From Ilyonectria destructans (taxonomy: Eukaryota; Ascomycota; Sordariomycetes; Hypocreales; Nectriaceae): a DNA stretch of 64,000 bases. Both the position numbers and the translations under genes were made by a program. The stretch spans positions 1,240,001 through 1,304,000 of the forward strand of contig JAHEWK010000011.1 of the NCBI GenBank assembly GCA_020740775.1, given 5' to 3'. The notes under the pieces are model-generated. The model was not told the DNA's origin. It searched no databases and saw only the letters and a list, made by a program, of their open reading frames with translations. Of this stretch, positions 1-11,700 are shown piece by piece. Numbering within the stretch: the stretch's first letter is position 1; every line of letters begins with the position of its first letter.

Positions 1-10
1 CGGTAGGAAC

Positions 11-1502
11 ATGGCTCCCAATACTAGTAAGTGTCTCTGTTCTACGACAATCTATGACGTACGAGATCGTATGGCTGACGACTGTCTCCAACAGAGAGCG
101 CGGTTGCCGAGTGCATCTCTGACGATGCCCTTGTCCATCTAAAGACGTACAAATATTCGAGCGTCGACCTCTCTCCGGTCTCGAAATACGTCCTCGGCCC
201 CTTTGTACGTCCACCTCCTCCCAGACACTCTTGAGATGGCCCCGCAGCTCCGGCTTCGTCGTCCCACGGGACGCCTACCTCATGAGACCTTCCTGCTAAC
301 CTTCCGCGTTTCTCCCAGTGGAACGCCTTCGTCGAGCTGCTACCGCTATGGCTCGCGCCAAACATGGTTACCCTCCTCGGGTTCTGCTTCATCTTGGGTA
401 ACATCATACTACTCGAGATCTTCATGCCAGATCTGGTTGGACCGGTATGTTGACGTCACTTGACTGACCACCGCATGCGAAAATGCTAACTGGATCGCCA
501 ATGTTACAGGGACCATCATGGATCTACTTCAGCTTCGCCTTCGGCCTGTTCATGTACCAAACCATGGACAATGTCGATGGCAAACAAGCCCGCCGAACGG
601 GAACCTCGAGCGGTCTCGGCGAACTCTTCGACCACGGTATCGATTCGCTCAACTGCACCCTCGCCAGCTTGCTCGAGACGGCCGCTATGGGTCTGGGAAC
701 CACCCACGCCGGTGTCTTCACCGCGCTGTGTCCTTGCCTCCCCATGTTCTTCTCGACCTGGGAGACCTATCACACACACACACTCTACCTGGGCGTCATC
801 AACGGTCCCACCGAAGGCTTGCTCATTGCCTGCCTGGTCATGATCATGTCCGGCATTTATGGTCCTGGGATCTGGACCCAGCCCATGAACCACCTCCTGG
901 GTGACCACCTGCCCGGCCTGGCCAACATCCTCGGTGAGACCACCTTCCGAGACATCTGGATCAGCCTCATCGTCGGCTCTCTCGTTTTTACCCAGATCCC
1001 TTTCTGTGTGTACAACGTCGTCCAGGCGCGACGCAAGAATGGCCTCCCCGTCGCCCCTGTCTTTCTTGAGTGGACCCCTATGGCCGTGTATACCATTTCC
1101 ATTGGTCTGTGGGTCTTCTCTCCTTACAGCACGCTCATGGAGGAGAACCATCTAATGCTCTTCTGCTTGACCTTGGCATTCGTCTTTGGTCGCATGACTA
1201 CCAAGATGATCCTCGCCCACTTGACGCACCAGCCTTTCCCCTACTGGACTGTCATGCTCTGGCCTCTCGTCGGCGGTGCTATTCTCGGCAACCTGCCCCG
1301 ATTTGGCCTCTCTCAGGTCAGCGCTCAGTTTGAACTGAACTACCTGTGGGGCTACTTCTTCTTTGCCCTTGTTGTCTACTTCCGCTGGGCTTTCCTCGTT
1401 GTGGGCAGCATCTGCGAATATCTCGGCATCAACGCCCTTACCATTCCTAAGGAGAAGCAGGTTGCCAACAAGTTGGCTCGTGACGCTACGAAGCTCCATT
1501 AA
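11..1502 (+). CDS. CPT1/EPT1: Choline/ethanolamine phosphotransferase (CDP-alcohol phosphatidyltransferase)
   Basis: Last step of the Kennedy pathway: transfers phosphocholine or phosphoethanolamine from its CDP form to diacylglycerol in the ER membrane. Exons 11-26, 95-204, 319-444 and 510-1502 give 414 residues, close to the yeast Cpt1/Ept1 length. The first coding exon is only 16 nt. The CDP-alcohol phosphotransferase signature DGx2ARx8Gx3Dx3D is complete in exon 4 (NVDGKQARR, then GELFDHGIDS), and is followed by about eight hydrophobic segments. Exon 3 carries the family's WNAFVELLPLWLAPN-type membrane entry. The start at 11 is the only ATG that splices in frame; the promoter lies outside the window. 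Choline versus ethanolamine preference cannot be read from sequence. Confidence 0.93.
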
Positions 1503-2227
1503 TATCGGGACACGACATACATACCCTCGCCCACCTGGCCGTTTTACGACATGATACTATAGAGGAACTGGGGAGGCACAGACGGATGGAAACGGCAAAG
1601 GGCGGGCCTGTTTGAACACCAACCTATAGAATCGGAGCATCTCAGTTCTGGGAGGCGGGTCCAGATTAAAGCGGATCTCCATCACAGGCGGAGGGAAATT
1701 GCATGATGGGCGTTGGGTTTTCCATTTATACTCGCATTCTTTCTGGCGCCCAGAAACGCGCGAGACAACGCGAGCCCGTGGGAATGATGACATATTGATT
1801 GTAATAGAATTGAACGAGCATGATGCATTGGCGGAAACCATTGATTCAAGCCTATATATATTGGATACGATCTGGCTATCTCGGTTTTGGACATTGTCCA
1901 TCCCAAGATAGACATGTAGGTCCATGTTAGAGTGGAGCAGATGATAATTGTTAAATAACTGAATATCGCATTGAATATCTTGCATCATGTTAACGCCGCG
2001 AGACTTGAGATAGACAATTGCCTTGTATTTGTGAATAGCAATACCCCTGTTTTAACAGTATAGTATGTGTTGAACCACTAAGCTAGCGAAGCAAAATAGG
2101 AGCTCCGTGCCTACGGCTTGTATGGATATAGTATGTACGCCTGGTCCCTTCAACAGTATCACAGCGTCTGATACCGAGCCTTAACAAGCATACAGTAGAC
2201 TAGTTGCTTTCTCCACTATCTACTATA
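1503..2227. other. Convergent 3' intergenic region
   Basis: Lies between the stop codons of the phosphotransferase and the dehydrogenase. It is AT-rich and should hold both 3' UTRs. I see no convincing ORF, RNA gene or repeat. Confidence 0.6.
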
Positions 2228-3144
2228 TTATTTCATGTCATCATGATCGGTTGACACACTAATATCCTCCCACTCCTTCAACAGCTTGAGGGTACTCTCA
2301 CACTTTCCTCTGATCACATCGAAACAATCCGATCCCAACACCAACCTCACAGGAATTTTTCTGCCCTCGCCCACGCCTGTTCCCGTCAACACATCAACTG
2401 TGACCCGTGCCCCCTTCTCGACATCCCCCAATTGATTATTGTTCTTCTCATCCAGAAACGCGCGTACCTCCTCCGCCTTCCCGTACACGTCGCCCAGGCG
2501 GCGCTCGGTGCCGATCCGACGCCCGGCGTTGAGAAACCCCGTGCGGAACATGCCCGGCTCGACACAGGTTGTCGTGATGCCCAGCGGGGCCAACTCCGCG
2601 CTCATGGACTCGGAGAAGCCGCTGATGGCCCACTTGGTCGAGTTGTAGAAGCCCGTCGCCGGGCCGCCGTTCCAGCTGGCGAGGGAGCCGAAGTGTGCGA
2701 TGACACCGGAATGCTGGGCCCGGAGGTGAGGGATCGCTGCTCGAGTGACTTTGATGGCGCCGAGCACGTTGGTGTTAAACTGGTCGAAGACTTCCTTTTC
2801 CCTGGTCATTTCATTAGTACGTTCACGGCTTTAGGGGAGCTCATGTGGACTTACGAAGCTTCCTCGCAGGCTCCCTCAAGGACATAACCCGCAGCATTAA
2901 TAATATAGTCCAAGCGGCCGTGGAGATCATGGGCTTGTTTCATCTTGGCCTCGATGGCGTCCTCTGAAGCAGTGACGTCGAGGTCCAGGACCTGGGCGCC
3001 GGTCTCAGCGAGAGCGGTAAGAGAAGAGGAGCGACGAGCAGTGGCGACGACATGATGACCTCGGCGGAGGGCTTCCATCGCGATGCTTTGGCCAAAGCCG
3101 CTGCTACCACCAGTGATGAACCAGACGGGAATTTGGGAGGCCAT
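2228..3144 (-). CDS. Short-chain dehydrogenase/reductase (classical SDR)
   Basis: NAD(P)-dependent oxidoreductase of unknown substrate. Exons 3144-2855 and 2801-2228 give 287 residues, with a 53-nt intron splitting a Ser codon. The Rossmann dinucleotide motif TGGSSGFG is at residues 11-18, the DLDV adenine-pocket motif near residue 54, an NAAG motif near residue 84, and the active-site YNSTK (Tyr-x3-Lys) in exon 2, preceded by a catalytic-Ser stretch HFGSLAS. The later PGMFRTGF matches the usual PG turn. This is the fungal group of single-domain SDRs of 270-290 residues that act on small carbonyls or alcohols. No cofactor-defining partner lies nearby and it is not part of a visible cluster. 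Confidence 0.9.
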
Positions 3145-5067
3145 GTTAATGTATCCTAGCTGCGCCTTCGTGTTTTGTGATATGTCAATTAAGAAATGGA
3201 ATGGAGGCCTTCTTGATTGTGTCTCCTTAGATGGTCAAATGAATTATGATGAGAAGAAAGCCTCTCTTAGTGATGGAGAAAGGGTTTATATAGGCACTGG
3301 CCCAACGCTCAAGCATCGCTTACACGTACATCGTAACACCGGAACACTCGCAACGTCGACTGTAGTGTAAGCACCACACACTGAACCCAAAATATCCGAA
3401 CATGGAAATACCCCACTAGACCAGTTGTTTTCTCCAACTCGACATCTGATTGAGGCCTAGTAGCAGGGTGAATTCTCCTATCGCCGAAATTTATATGTTG
3501 TGGGGTTGAAGATTTCGGCGTTAGGCGCTCTACGATGTGAGAAAGGATGGACCGACGTAACCACTAGAATGGGAAAGTTGATTGCTGATCACCGAACTTA
3601 ACTTATGATTTCCATGAAATTTGAGAATGGATGTTGAGTATGACGCGATTGAATGAAGACGGTGTGCAGATCAATGTCTTACACGTCATTGCCGTGGCGA
3701 TTGGCTCCAGGTACACGAATACTTTTGGTTGCTGTAAGCTTATTTCCATGCCCCCTCCACAAGCATAGCGAGGACATGTGAAATATGTATTTCTCTATAC
3801 TGTTACAGCAGTCCACGGGGATTGAAGATCTATATTCTTGGCGGTATCCTTAGTCACTAATATATCTCTTCCTCGTGGCAACCAGCACCGCGTAGCAGTT
3901 TCGATTGCAACAGTTCTTAGGCATTTTCCCTAAACACCAGGGAGGTTTTAGTTCCTATTATTTCCCCCGTGTATTTTGCTAGGAGCCTAAGGTACTTAAA
4001 CTTAAGTGTGTTGCAAATCTACATACTTATATCCCTTGTGGGCGTGCACAAAACGGATGTCATTTTAGCTTCATGCTACTACAAGAATTGTTCTTGAATT
4101 GGCGGTGACGTGATATTTGCTGATAGTTGTCCCAAAGGACCAAGCTGCTGTTTTCAAACCCATTCTCCATAAATCGCATGGAAAACGATTGTTTGTAATT
4201 CTTGGTTAATGTGTCTTACTTCCTAAACTGACTAAGGAAATTCCAGTCCTAATTAAGTGTTTGGTTTACGATACTTTTGTAGATGCAAAATCCGTTGACG
4301 AAGAACTCGATAGTTCCGAAAACACCACATAGAGTCTTCATAAGTTGATAGAGATCCGGGTTGGGTTTCGGCGACGAAAGGGATGCTGATTTCCTGGCGT
4401 TAAGCGATCCGACAGGAGGCAAGTCTAGGGTGGTCTCATGGGATATCTTCCTCGAGGAATCTTATTTGTGAAGGGGATTGCTACTAACTAACTTAAACCT
4501 TGACGTCCGCCAAACCAAGTATTGGACTTTTTGAGAACCTTTTCGAACTACACAATGCGGTTAAAACTCGCTCACAACATTGAAGCCTACCATGGCTCTG
4601 TCCCAGGTTTCATCGGTCGCCAGAGAGGGCGTTGCACCAGTTCACACAAGGAGCAATAGGGATGTCATAAGGCCATTTAAGCTTTAGTGCCTGAAACCCC
4701 TGAAGGCCCTGGATTTGTGGGGGTTGCAACCACTAACGAAGCGTTATCTTCTAGCGTGTAGTTGCCCACGTTCTGGCTGCGAGCCGCTAATGAACTGGCA
4801 CGGGGAGACGCAAGGGGCTGCTGGTGATCATTGGAAGAGGCCACGACGTCAGTCGCATCCACTCAACCACCGTCAACGCCTCCGTCCGTCGCTGGAATCC
4901 ACCATTTTCAACAGCTATTCGTACATCCATCTACCCGACGCTTGCTTCCTATCTGCTAGCATATTCTTCTGCTTGACTTGATTCCGTAGCGGCAGACGGA
5001 ATGAGCTAGCGCTGTACCCACGAGAATGTCAATTTGTTCCCAGTGATAGCCACAAACCTCAGCAAGA
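3145..5067. other. Long divergent intergenic region
   Basis: Separates the dehydrogenase and the glutaminyl cyclase, so both promoters should be here. Many stops in all frames and no protein I recognise. The stretch at about 3400-4650 is AT-leaning and looks like decayed sequence. It contains one perfect 9-bp inverted repeat (listed separately). Confidence 0.5.
3482..3520. repeat. Perfect 9-bp inverted repeat (hairpin)
   Basis: CGCCGAAAT at 3482-3490 is matched exactly by ATTTCGGCG at 3512-3520 around a 21-nt loop. No flanking mobile-element features were seen. It may be chance or a relic. Confidence 0.4.
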
Positions 5068-6256
5068 ATGCCTCCATCTGCGATCCTCGTCTCCATCTTC
5101 GCCCTCTTCCTCGCCCTCCTGGCCCCGGCTGTTCGGTCCATGACGCTAACCGACGATGACCTGCGCAACATCCCCTCGCCGGGCGACGACTTCAACATCA
5201 AGAATGGCAAGCTGCTCGCCCCGATCTTGATCCCCCGCGTCGCCGGCACCGAGGGCTCGCTGCGCGCCCAGCAGCACTTCGTCGACTTCTTCCGCGACAA
5301 CCTCCCCGAGTGGACCATCCAGTGGCAGAACACGACGTCCAAGACGCCCGCTACTGGCGACAAGGACGTGCCATTCTCCAACTTGATCTTCCGTCGAGAT
5401 CCCCCGGATTCGAAGCCAGGCGAAGTCGGCCGGTTGACTTTGGTCGCGCATTACGACAGCAAATACGAGCCGGCGGGCTTCATTGGCGCAACCGACAGTG
5501 CGGCGCCATGCGCCATGCTCATGCATGTGGCGAGGAGCATCGAGCAAGCGCTCAAGACCAAGTGGGAGTTGGACGATGGGCTGGACGAGCCCAAGGGGGT
5601 TCAGATCATCTTCCTAGATGGCGAGGAGGCCTTTGTTCACTGGACGGACACTGATTCCCTGTACGGGGCGAGGTATGAAACCACGTGTACGACAGCAAGG
5701 GAGGGGTTGCTAACAATTATTTAGAGCACTTGCCGAAGACTGGGACTCGCAATTCCACGGTTCCATGTCCACCTACAGAACGCCTCTCGACTCCATCAGC
5801 CTCTTCCTGCTGCTAGACCTTCTCGGAACCTCAGAGCCCAGGGTCCCGTCATACTTCCTGACGACTCACTGGGCATACAAGGCCATGGCCCTGCTCGAGA
5901 AGCGTATGCGTGACTTGGGCGTCCTCGAGGCCAACCCCGCAAGCCCTTTCCTACCAGAATCGGACAAGGAGGCCAGCCGCTTCACTCGCAGCTATGTAGA
6001 CGATGACCACAGGCCGTTCATGGAGCGTGGCGTTGACATCCTGCACATCATTCCTTCGCCGTTCCCCAAAGTGTGGCACAGGATGGAGGACGATGGCGAG
6101 CATCTGGATCTTCCCACGACGCGTGACTGGGCGAAGATCACGACGGCCTTTGTGGTGGAGTGGATGGGGATCCAGGACCAGATGCCGAAGTTGACGGTGA
6201 CTAAGGCGAAGAGAAGCGTGACGGTGAAGACGACGAGCCAACGGACGGAGTTATGA
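5068..6256 (+). CDS. Glutaminyl-peptide cyclotransferase (M28-like glutaminyl cyclase), secreted
   Basis: Converts N-terminal Gln of secretory proteins to pyroglutamate. Exons 5068-5672 and 5725-6256 give 378 residues. Residues 1-24 form a signal peptide. The zinc site follows animal-type glutaminyl cyclase: HYDSK near 128, ATDSAAPCA with ligand Asp143, DGEEAF with acid Glu186 and ligand Glu187, and the late LHIIPSPFPKVWH with the ligand His. RVAGTEGS near residue 57 is the usual entry to the fold. A 52-nt intron interrupts the codon after GAR. This enzyme should act in the ER or Golgi lumen, on the pathway used by the secreted proteins in this window. The C-terminus is basic and ends RTEL, which is not an established retention signal. 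Confidence 0.92.
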
Positions 6257-7127
6257 ATTGGATCAAGCAAGGCGAATGATTAATGGAGATTTGGCGTTCA
6301 GGGGGACAAATGTCATTATACAGATAGAGTCATATGCATCAGCGGGTCGGGTATCCTGAGGAATTGCTGTACGAGTGGAGGTTGAAGTATTGTTTCTTGA
6401 TTCTTACCGTCGAGACTGGCGCAACAGTTGGTGGCCAAATCGGTGTCTACAGCAGCAACTGATAAGCACCCACACACACCTTCAGTACTGCACACATGCA
6501 CTCTAGCTTCTGCCTCGTGGCTTTCGGCGTCACGCATGCGATTCAACCTCTCGCCGCCCCTGAGACCAACCATGAGCACCGTTGAATACCCCGCGATAGC
6601 CCTCATGGAGCGCGTCCCGCGAGAGGCATTTATCCCGGGTCCGCAACAGCGAGCTAAGACGTCATTAGACGCCAACCGCCAGACTAAATGAGCCGACAAA
6701 GATACCGAATATACGCACGCTCCCGAAGTAAACGCCAGAATTCCACTGATTGGCTGATGGGGCAGCTGCCGCCTCCTACGACTGGATACCCGGAGGGCGC
6801 AGTTCATGTACATGCGTTTTGCGGACTCGGACCGCCCTTTCTCTGACACGCCCGGCGGCCGGGGCGGGACACTCATGGGCCCCTTGCGGTCTTGCGGGAC
6901 ATACCACGGACTCTAGATTAAGATGACCTGACGTCGCGGGCTCTACTCATGACTCAGTTGTTTCTTTCTTGTTTTCTTTTTTTGTTCATCTTCTCGTCTC
7001 ACTTGGTGGTCGCTCTGAATCAAAGTTGAACGGTCCCGTTGGCGTTAAACCCACGCTTACATACCTTGACCATCACCGGGTGACAGGAGCACTATTACAC
7101 TCGAGATACCGCCTAACTGACGACACC
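6257..7127. other. Intergenic region, glutaminyl cyclase to NAT
   Basis: Holds the 3' end of the cyclase gene and the promoter/leader of the acetyltransferase, with a T-rich tract near 6960-6990. No supported gene; the open frames here have no recognisable protein character. Confidence 0.5.
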
Positions 7128-8141
7128 ATGGCTCACATCTACTCGGAGGCCCAGGTGGCCAAGTTCCTTTCTCACCTCAAGATCCCGACTGAGTATTACA
7201 TCGGCAACGAGCCCATCCTAGACCATGCTTTCCTCTCGGCAATCCAAAAGCACATGATCACTGAGATCCCCTATGAGAACCTGCTGCTTCACTACTCGGA
7301 CCACCGGAGCATCACGCTTGATCCCCAGGAGGTGTACCTCAAGATCGTCACCAGTGGTCGCGGGCGTGGCGGCTACTGCATGGAGAACAGCATCTTGCTG
7401 ACTCACATGCTGCGTGCGCTGGGCTTTCAGGTGTATCCTGTCGGTGTCCGGGTGCGGCCGCGTAAGGACGGCGTTCCGTATGGAGCATTCCCCGGCTGGT
7501 TGGTCTCCTTGTCTCATTTTTCTCACAAAACACCAATATTAACGTTGATCAGGGTTCACATTGTCAACATTGTGACACTGGCTGACAACACGCGGTGGGT
7601 GCTCGACGTCAGCTTCGGCGGAGACGGCCCCACGCAGCCGATGGCTTTGGTCGAAGGCACCGAGTGGCGCAACATGGACACGCAAGATGCCCGGCTCATC
7701 AAGGACTTCATCCCGGGCCAGACGGAGCTGACGCCCGGCCGCCGGCTGTGGATTTACCAGTGCCGTAACTCGCCCGACCAATCATGGGTGAGCCACTACG
7801 CCTTCAGCCACGCCGTGGAGTGGCTTCCGGCAGACTTCGAGGTCTGCAACCACTTCACCAGCACGAGTGCCCGCAGCTTCCAGACATGGACGGTGCTGGT
7901 CGTCAAGTTCCTTCGGCGACCGTGCGCCACGGCGGCGGGAGGCCAGGAAGTGTACGGCAAGCGGATGCTGGTGGACGACGTGGTCAAGGAGAACCCCGGA
8001 GGCAAGACGAAGGTGGTGCAGGAGTGTAAGACGGAGGAGGAGCGGGTACAGGCATTGAAGGAGTGGTTTGGCATTGAGTTGACAGAAGAGGAAACCAAGT
8101 CAATCAAGGGACATACAAAGGAGATTCAAGTATCAAAATGA
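7128..8141 (+). CDS. Arylamine N-acetyltransferase (NAT)
   Basis: Transfers acetyl or another acyl group from CoA to aromatic amines; in Fusarium-type fungi NATs detoxify plant benzoxazolinones and anilines. Exons 7128-7498 and 7553-8141 give 319 residues. The Cys-His-Asp triad is complete: Cys84 in GRGRGGYCMEN, His126 in WVHIVNIV and Asp142 in WVLDVSFGG. The 54-nt intron has a weak donor (GTTGGT), is a multiple of three and has no in-frame stop, so an unspliced reading also stays open. Splicing is favoured because it restores the conserved G-W-(V/S)-H-x-x-N spacing. The start at 7128 is chosen because MAHIYSEAQV begins the family's N-terminal helix; in-frame upstream codons lack conservation. 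Confidence 0.93.
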   Translation: MAHIYSEAQVAKFLSHLKIPTEYYIGNEPILDHAFLSAIQKHMITEIPYENLLLHYSDHRSITLDPQEVYLKIVTSGRGRGGYCMENSILLTHMLRALGFQVYPVGVRVRPRKDGVPYGAFPGWLVSLSHFSHKTPILTLIRVHIVNIVTLADNTRWVLDVSFGGDGPTQPMALVEGTEWRNMDTQDARLIKDFIPGQTELTPGRRLWIYQCRNSPDQSWVSHYAFSHAVEWLPADFEVCNHFTSTSARSFQTWTVLVVKFLRRPCATAAGGQEVYGKRMLVDDVVKENPGGKTKVVQECKTEEERVQALKEWFGIELTEEETKSIKGHTKEIQVSK

Positions 8142-8660
8142 TCTAAATAGAAAGCGGGAGGTTTGACGGACCGAGATGCATCTGGGAGGCTTCCTGACAC
8201 ACAGGCTGCATAGACTTTACTTACGTAAGCTGGAGAATTGGTTGTTTATGCAATTCAAGAACCAACAAATATGACAAATTAAACCGCCCTGTCAATATGC
8301 CCATTGAATTGCGTATAAATCAACACCCTATTCTGAACCCATCTACTAGAGACGTTCAATGGCGAGGTTGGATTCAGCAATGCGCACTTGTGAGAGTGGT
8401 GGAACATCCCCACGAATAATTCTGCCGAGACAATCCACTTACCCTAGAGCACCACCAAAAGCCCAGTACGTCAGGAGTACGTACTTCGTTTCGGCCCCAC
8501 CAACTTCAGACAGCTTCGGCCAATAGCGTTGCTCCACCTGCTACCACGTAACCTCCAAGAGCTACTGTCTGGGAGTCCATCTCGCACTATCTGGTCTCTC
8601 CAAGCTGTCCACATCCGTCAGCCTCGTCCCTCGAATTTCCCACCACCACCACCGCCCACC
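8142..8660. other. Intergenic region, NAT to SWP1
   Basis: 3' end of the NAT gene and the promoter/leader of the SWP1 gene, with a CCACCACCACC run at 8641-8660 just before the start codon. Nothing else seen. Confidence 0.5.
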
Positions 8661-9724
8661 ATGCGTTTCTCGATCGCATCGTCCTTGCTGTTCCTCGCAG
8701 GCGCCGCCCACGCCTCCTCCTCATGGGGCTTCGCCGACGCGTCCGTCTCCGCCGGCTCCAAGAAGGCCAACGCCGTCACCCAGAAGTGAGCTCCCGCGAA
8801 AGCTGTCCCCACCGCGCGGCAACGAAGCATCCAGCTGCGTTCTGGATCTGGTACATGGAGGGTTCAATTGCTGATTTGATGAGCACTGCAGGTTTAGCGC
8901 AAATGAGCATGCTGCAAATGCCGTCGTTCTGGGCCATAAGGATACCATCACGGTGTCGTTGACCACTAAGGATGGTTCCAGTGCCAAGCGGCCGCATCAG
9001 GCGTTTCTGATCTTGTCGGAGTCTACTGGCCTCGAGGCCCCCTACCCTCTCACCATCAAGGCATCCGGAAAGGGCAGCGTCGAGATTGTATGTGATTGCG
9101 CACCCCGAGACGACGCAATGACATGTGCTGACGAGTCCTCAGACCCAGAAGGATCTCCCTGTCCAGCTCCTCCTGTCCGACATCCCCCTCAAGGCCAGCA
9201 TCGTGATCGGCTCTTTTGGATCTTCCAAAGGATCTATCTCCCCCGTCTTCGACATCGAGATCCAGCTCGACCCCAACACGCCCACGCCCGACTACAAGGC
9301 CCCCGTTCGATACGGCAAGCGTTCCACGATTCAACACATCTTCCGTGAAGACGCCAAGAGCCCACCCATGTTTATCTCGCTGGTGTTCGTGCTGGCTGTT
9401 TTGGGCACTGTCCCCCCTCTGTTCATTGGCGTATGTGTTTATGTCACCCTATTTGGTAGGATAATTGCTAACTTGGTGTTACAGTGGCTCCTTCTGGGCG
9501 CTAATGTCAACCACATCCCCAAGGCCCTCAGCACTGCGCCGATTTCGCACATTGTCTTCTTCGGATCCATCGTTGCCATTGAGGGCGCCTTCTTCCTCTA
9601 CTACAGCGCGTGGAACCTGTTCCAAATCCTGCCCGTCGTCCTTGTCCTCAGCGTCGTCTCGTTTCTCAGCGGAACCAAGGCGCTGAGCGAGGTCCAGGGC
9701 AGACGCCTCGCTGGCGAGAGGTAA
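8661..9724 (+). CDS. SWP1: Oligosaccharyltransferase subunit Swp1 / ribophorin II
   Basis: Subunit of the ER complex that N-glycosylates nascent proteins. Exons 8661-8785, 8892-9087, 9143-9430 and 9485-9724 give 282 residues, the usual length for fungal Swp1. Residues 1-17 are a signal peptide. A lumenal beta-rich domain follows (VLGHKDTITVSLTT, then LPVQLLLSDIP), then a spacer with the conserved IQHIFREDAKSPP. Three C-terminal membrane helices lie in MFISLVFVLAVLGTVPPLF, ISHIVFFGSIVAIEGAFFLY and ILPVVLVLSVVSFLSG. All splice sites are GT-AG with GTATGT or GTGAGC donors. It acts with Wbp1 and Ost1, which are not in this window. Confidence 0.92.
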
Positions 9725-10369
9725 GGGACCTATGAGGGACCCGGAGAGAGACGATCCAGACAGTTGGGTTTCTTTGATAGACGGTGCCGATGACGGCTTC
9801 AATTACAATCGTGGATGGGCTGGTACGGTGCTGGGGGAGACTGCGCAGAGAGACGCTGAGACGCTGAGGCCACGACACGATGGGCCATGTATATGATGTA
9901 CAATAAGCGAATGCGAGGAGCTAGAACTTCGCCGGCTAAAATGGAATAAAATGGAATTTTGGAGGCATGCTCCCTTTCAGCTTGAAGCAACCCCTGCGTG
10001 TCTGCCCGTCTTCCCGTCTGCCCGTCTTGGCTGCCATCTAGGAATAGCTCGGCACGTGCGGGAGCAACGTCAGCGCCAGGGACGACCCTCGGTCCACCAA
10101 GGACACTCCGCCGCGTGTTGTGGGAGATGCTGCCTTTGGTGTGGGATGTTGCGGCTGGATTAGGAGGGGCTTTAGAAATCCTCATCTTTGATTAGAAAAT
10201 TTGCCTGGCTTTGCCGTCTTTGAGTCGCAATAACCCTCAACTCTGGACGTCTGAATAGCTAGTTGTTGGCTTCATACCCCACTCAAGTGTCCCATTCGGT
10301 TGGGGGATAACCGTTACCTGCACCCCGGCTTGGACACACTGTGAAGACGCCAAAGCTCAAGCAAACATC
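9725..10369. other. Intergenic region, SWP1 to hydrolase
   Basis: Holds the SWP1 3' UTR and the promoter of the downstream hydrolase. No supported gene or RNA. Confidence 0.5.
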
Positions 10370-11700
10370 ATGGCAACTGGGTAAGTCTCAAGGCGCCACA
10401 CAATTTCCTATCTCTCTCTCTGTTCCTGTGTTTGTTATCTCGCAGCAGTATTCTCGAGGTGCTTGTGCTTCGGCGTATAATCATCTTGTCGCGGGAATAA
10501 CGTCAACTGACCAGCTATGCGCCGCAGGCAAGAGAATTTCCCCTCGACGGAGGAGACGGTCAACCACCTGGCGTATCCGGGGACGGTCTGGGGCCTTGAG
10601 CCTCACCAGCAGGGCAAAGTTGCGGCGGCCAAGGACCGTGGTGGGCCTGTGAACATCGCGTGGGAGATCCATGGCTCCGGGCCGATCAAGCTCGTGGTAC
10701 GTTGATGCTCTGTTTCCCCATCGCCCGCGCGACGGGCGACTGCACCCGCAAGTCAGACTCCGTGCAAACTTGACGCCTGTGTTGGAAAGTGACTTGCGCT
10801 GATGGTCGTTCGGGTGCCGCGCAGCTCGTCATGGGCCTTGCCGGCGTGAAGGCGTCTTGGCAGCGGCAGACAAAGTACTTTGGCCACGACCGCGGCGACC
10901 AATACTCGGTGTTGATCCTCGATAACCGGGGCATGGGCGGTAGCGACAAGCCGCTGGGGCGCTACTCGACGAGCGAGATGGCCAAGGACGTTATCGAGGT
11001 GGTGAACCACGTCGGCTGGACCGCCGATCGCGAGATCAACGTCGTGGGCATCTCCATGGGAGGCATGATTGCCCAGGAAGTCGCCCATGCCATCCCGCAC
11101 CGCCTGAAGTCGCTGTCGCTGTTCTGCTCGTCCGGCTCCATCATGAGCTCCAAGTCCTTCACCGAGACCATGTTCGAGGGCATGGGCTTCCTGGTACCCA
11201 AGACGATGGAGCGCACCATTGCCGACACGGCGCAGCAGCTCTTCACGCCGGAGTGGCTCGCGGCGCCGGACGCCGAGGAACTCCCCGTTCCGGGCGAGAC
11301 GCCCCGGTGCATCCCGCCGCCGCCGGGGGCCGGCGCGCAGTACCGCTTGTTCGGCTCCAACTTCCAGCGCTTCCAGGCGCAGGAGCTCGTCAAGCGGCGC
11401 AACACGGACGAGTTCTCGGTCAAGGGCCTGCTGTGCCAGCTGGTGGCCGCCGGCTGGCACAACAAGACGGACGAGCAGCTGGCCGCCATCGCCGAGGCCG
11501 TCGGCCGCGACCGCCTTCTCATTATGCACGGCACCCGCGACAACATGATCGCCCTGCCCAACGGCGAGCGCCTGATCAGAGTGATGAAGCCCGGCGTGGG
11601 CCTCATCGTCGAGGGCATGGGCCATGCGCCGCCCATGGAGCGGTTTCAGTGGCTCAACGGCTTGTTGGAGGAGAGGCTGGGAGTTTGGAACAAGCTATAG
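10370..11700 (+). CDS. Alpha/beta hydrolase
   Basis: Cytosolic-type serine hydrolase of unknown substrate. Exons 10370-10380 (only 11 nt), 10528-10696 and 10825-11700 give 351 residues. The first intron is 147 nt, longer than most here, and carries a CT repeat. The acceptor at 10527 is chosen because it alone keeps frame with the initiator exon and yields MATGQENFPSTEE. The core reads IHGSG then LVMGLAGVK (oxyanion strand), LDNRGMGGSD, the nucleophile elbow GISMGGM with Ser137, a late acid in HGTRDNM and His in GMGHAPPMER. An Asn/Pro-rich cap lies between. It resembles fungal epoxide-hydrolase or lipase-like hydrolases; specificity cannot be inferred. Confidence 0.87.

Noticed and set aside
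771..785. CA dinucleotide run
   Set aside because: Short, coding (Thr-His repeats in the phosphotransferase) and frame-consistent; ordinary.
516..1151. 211-codon minus-strand open frame inside the phosphotransferase
   Set aside because: Antisense shadow of a conserved, clearly coding exon; no domain character.
6316..6876. 186-codon minus-strand frame between glutaminyl cyclase and NAT
   Set aside because: No recognisable fold, no conserved motif, and lies in expected promoter sequence.
10753..11625. 290-codon minus-strand open frame across the hydrolase
   Set aside because: Arises from GC-rich third positions on the opposite strand; the plus strand has the full alpha/beta hydrolase motif set.
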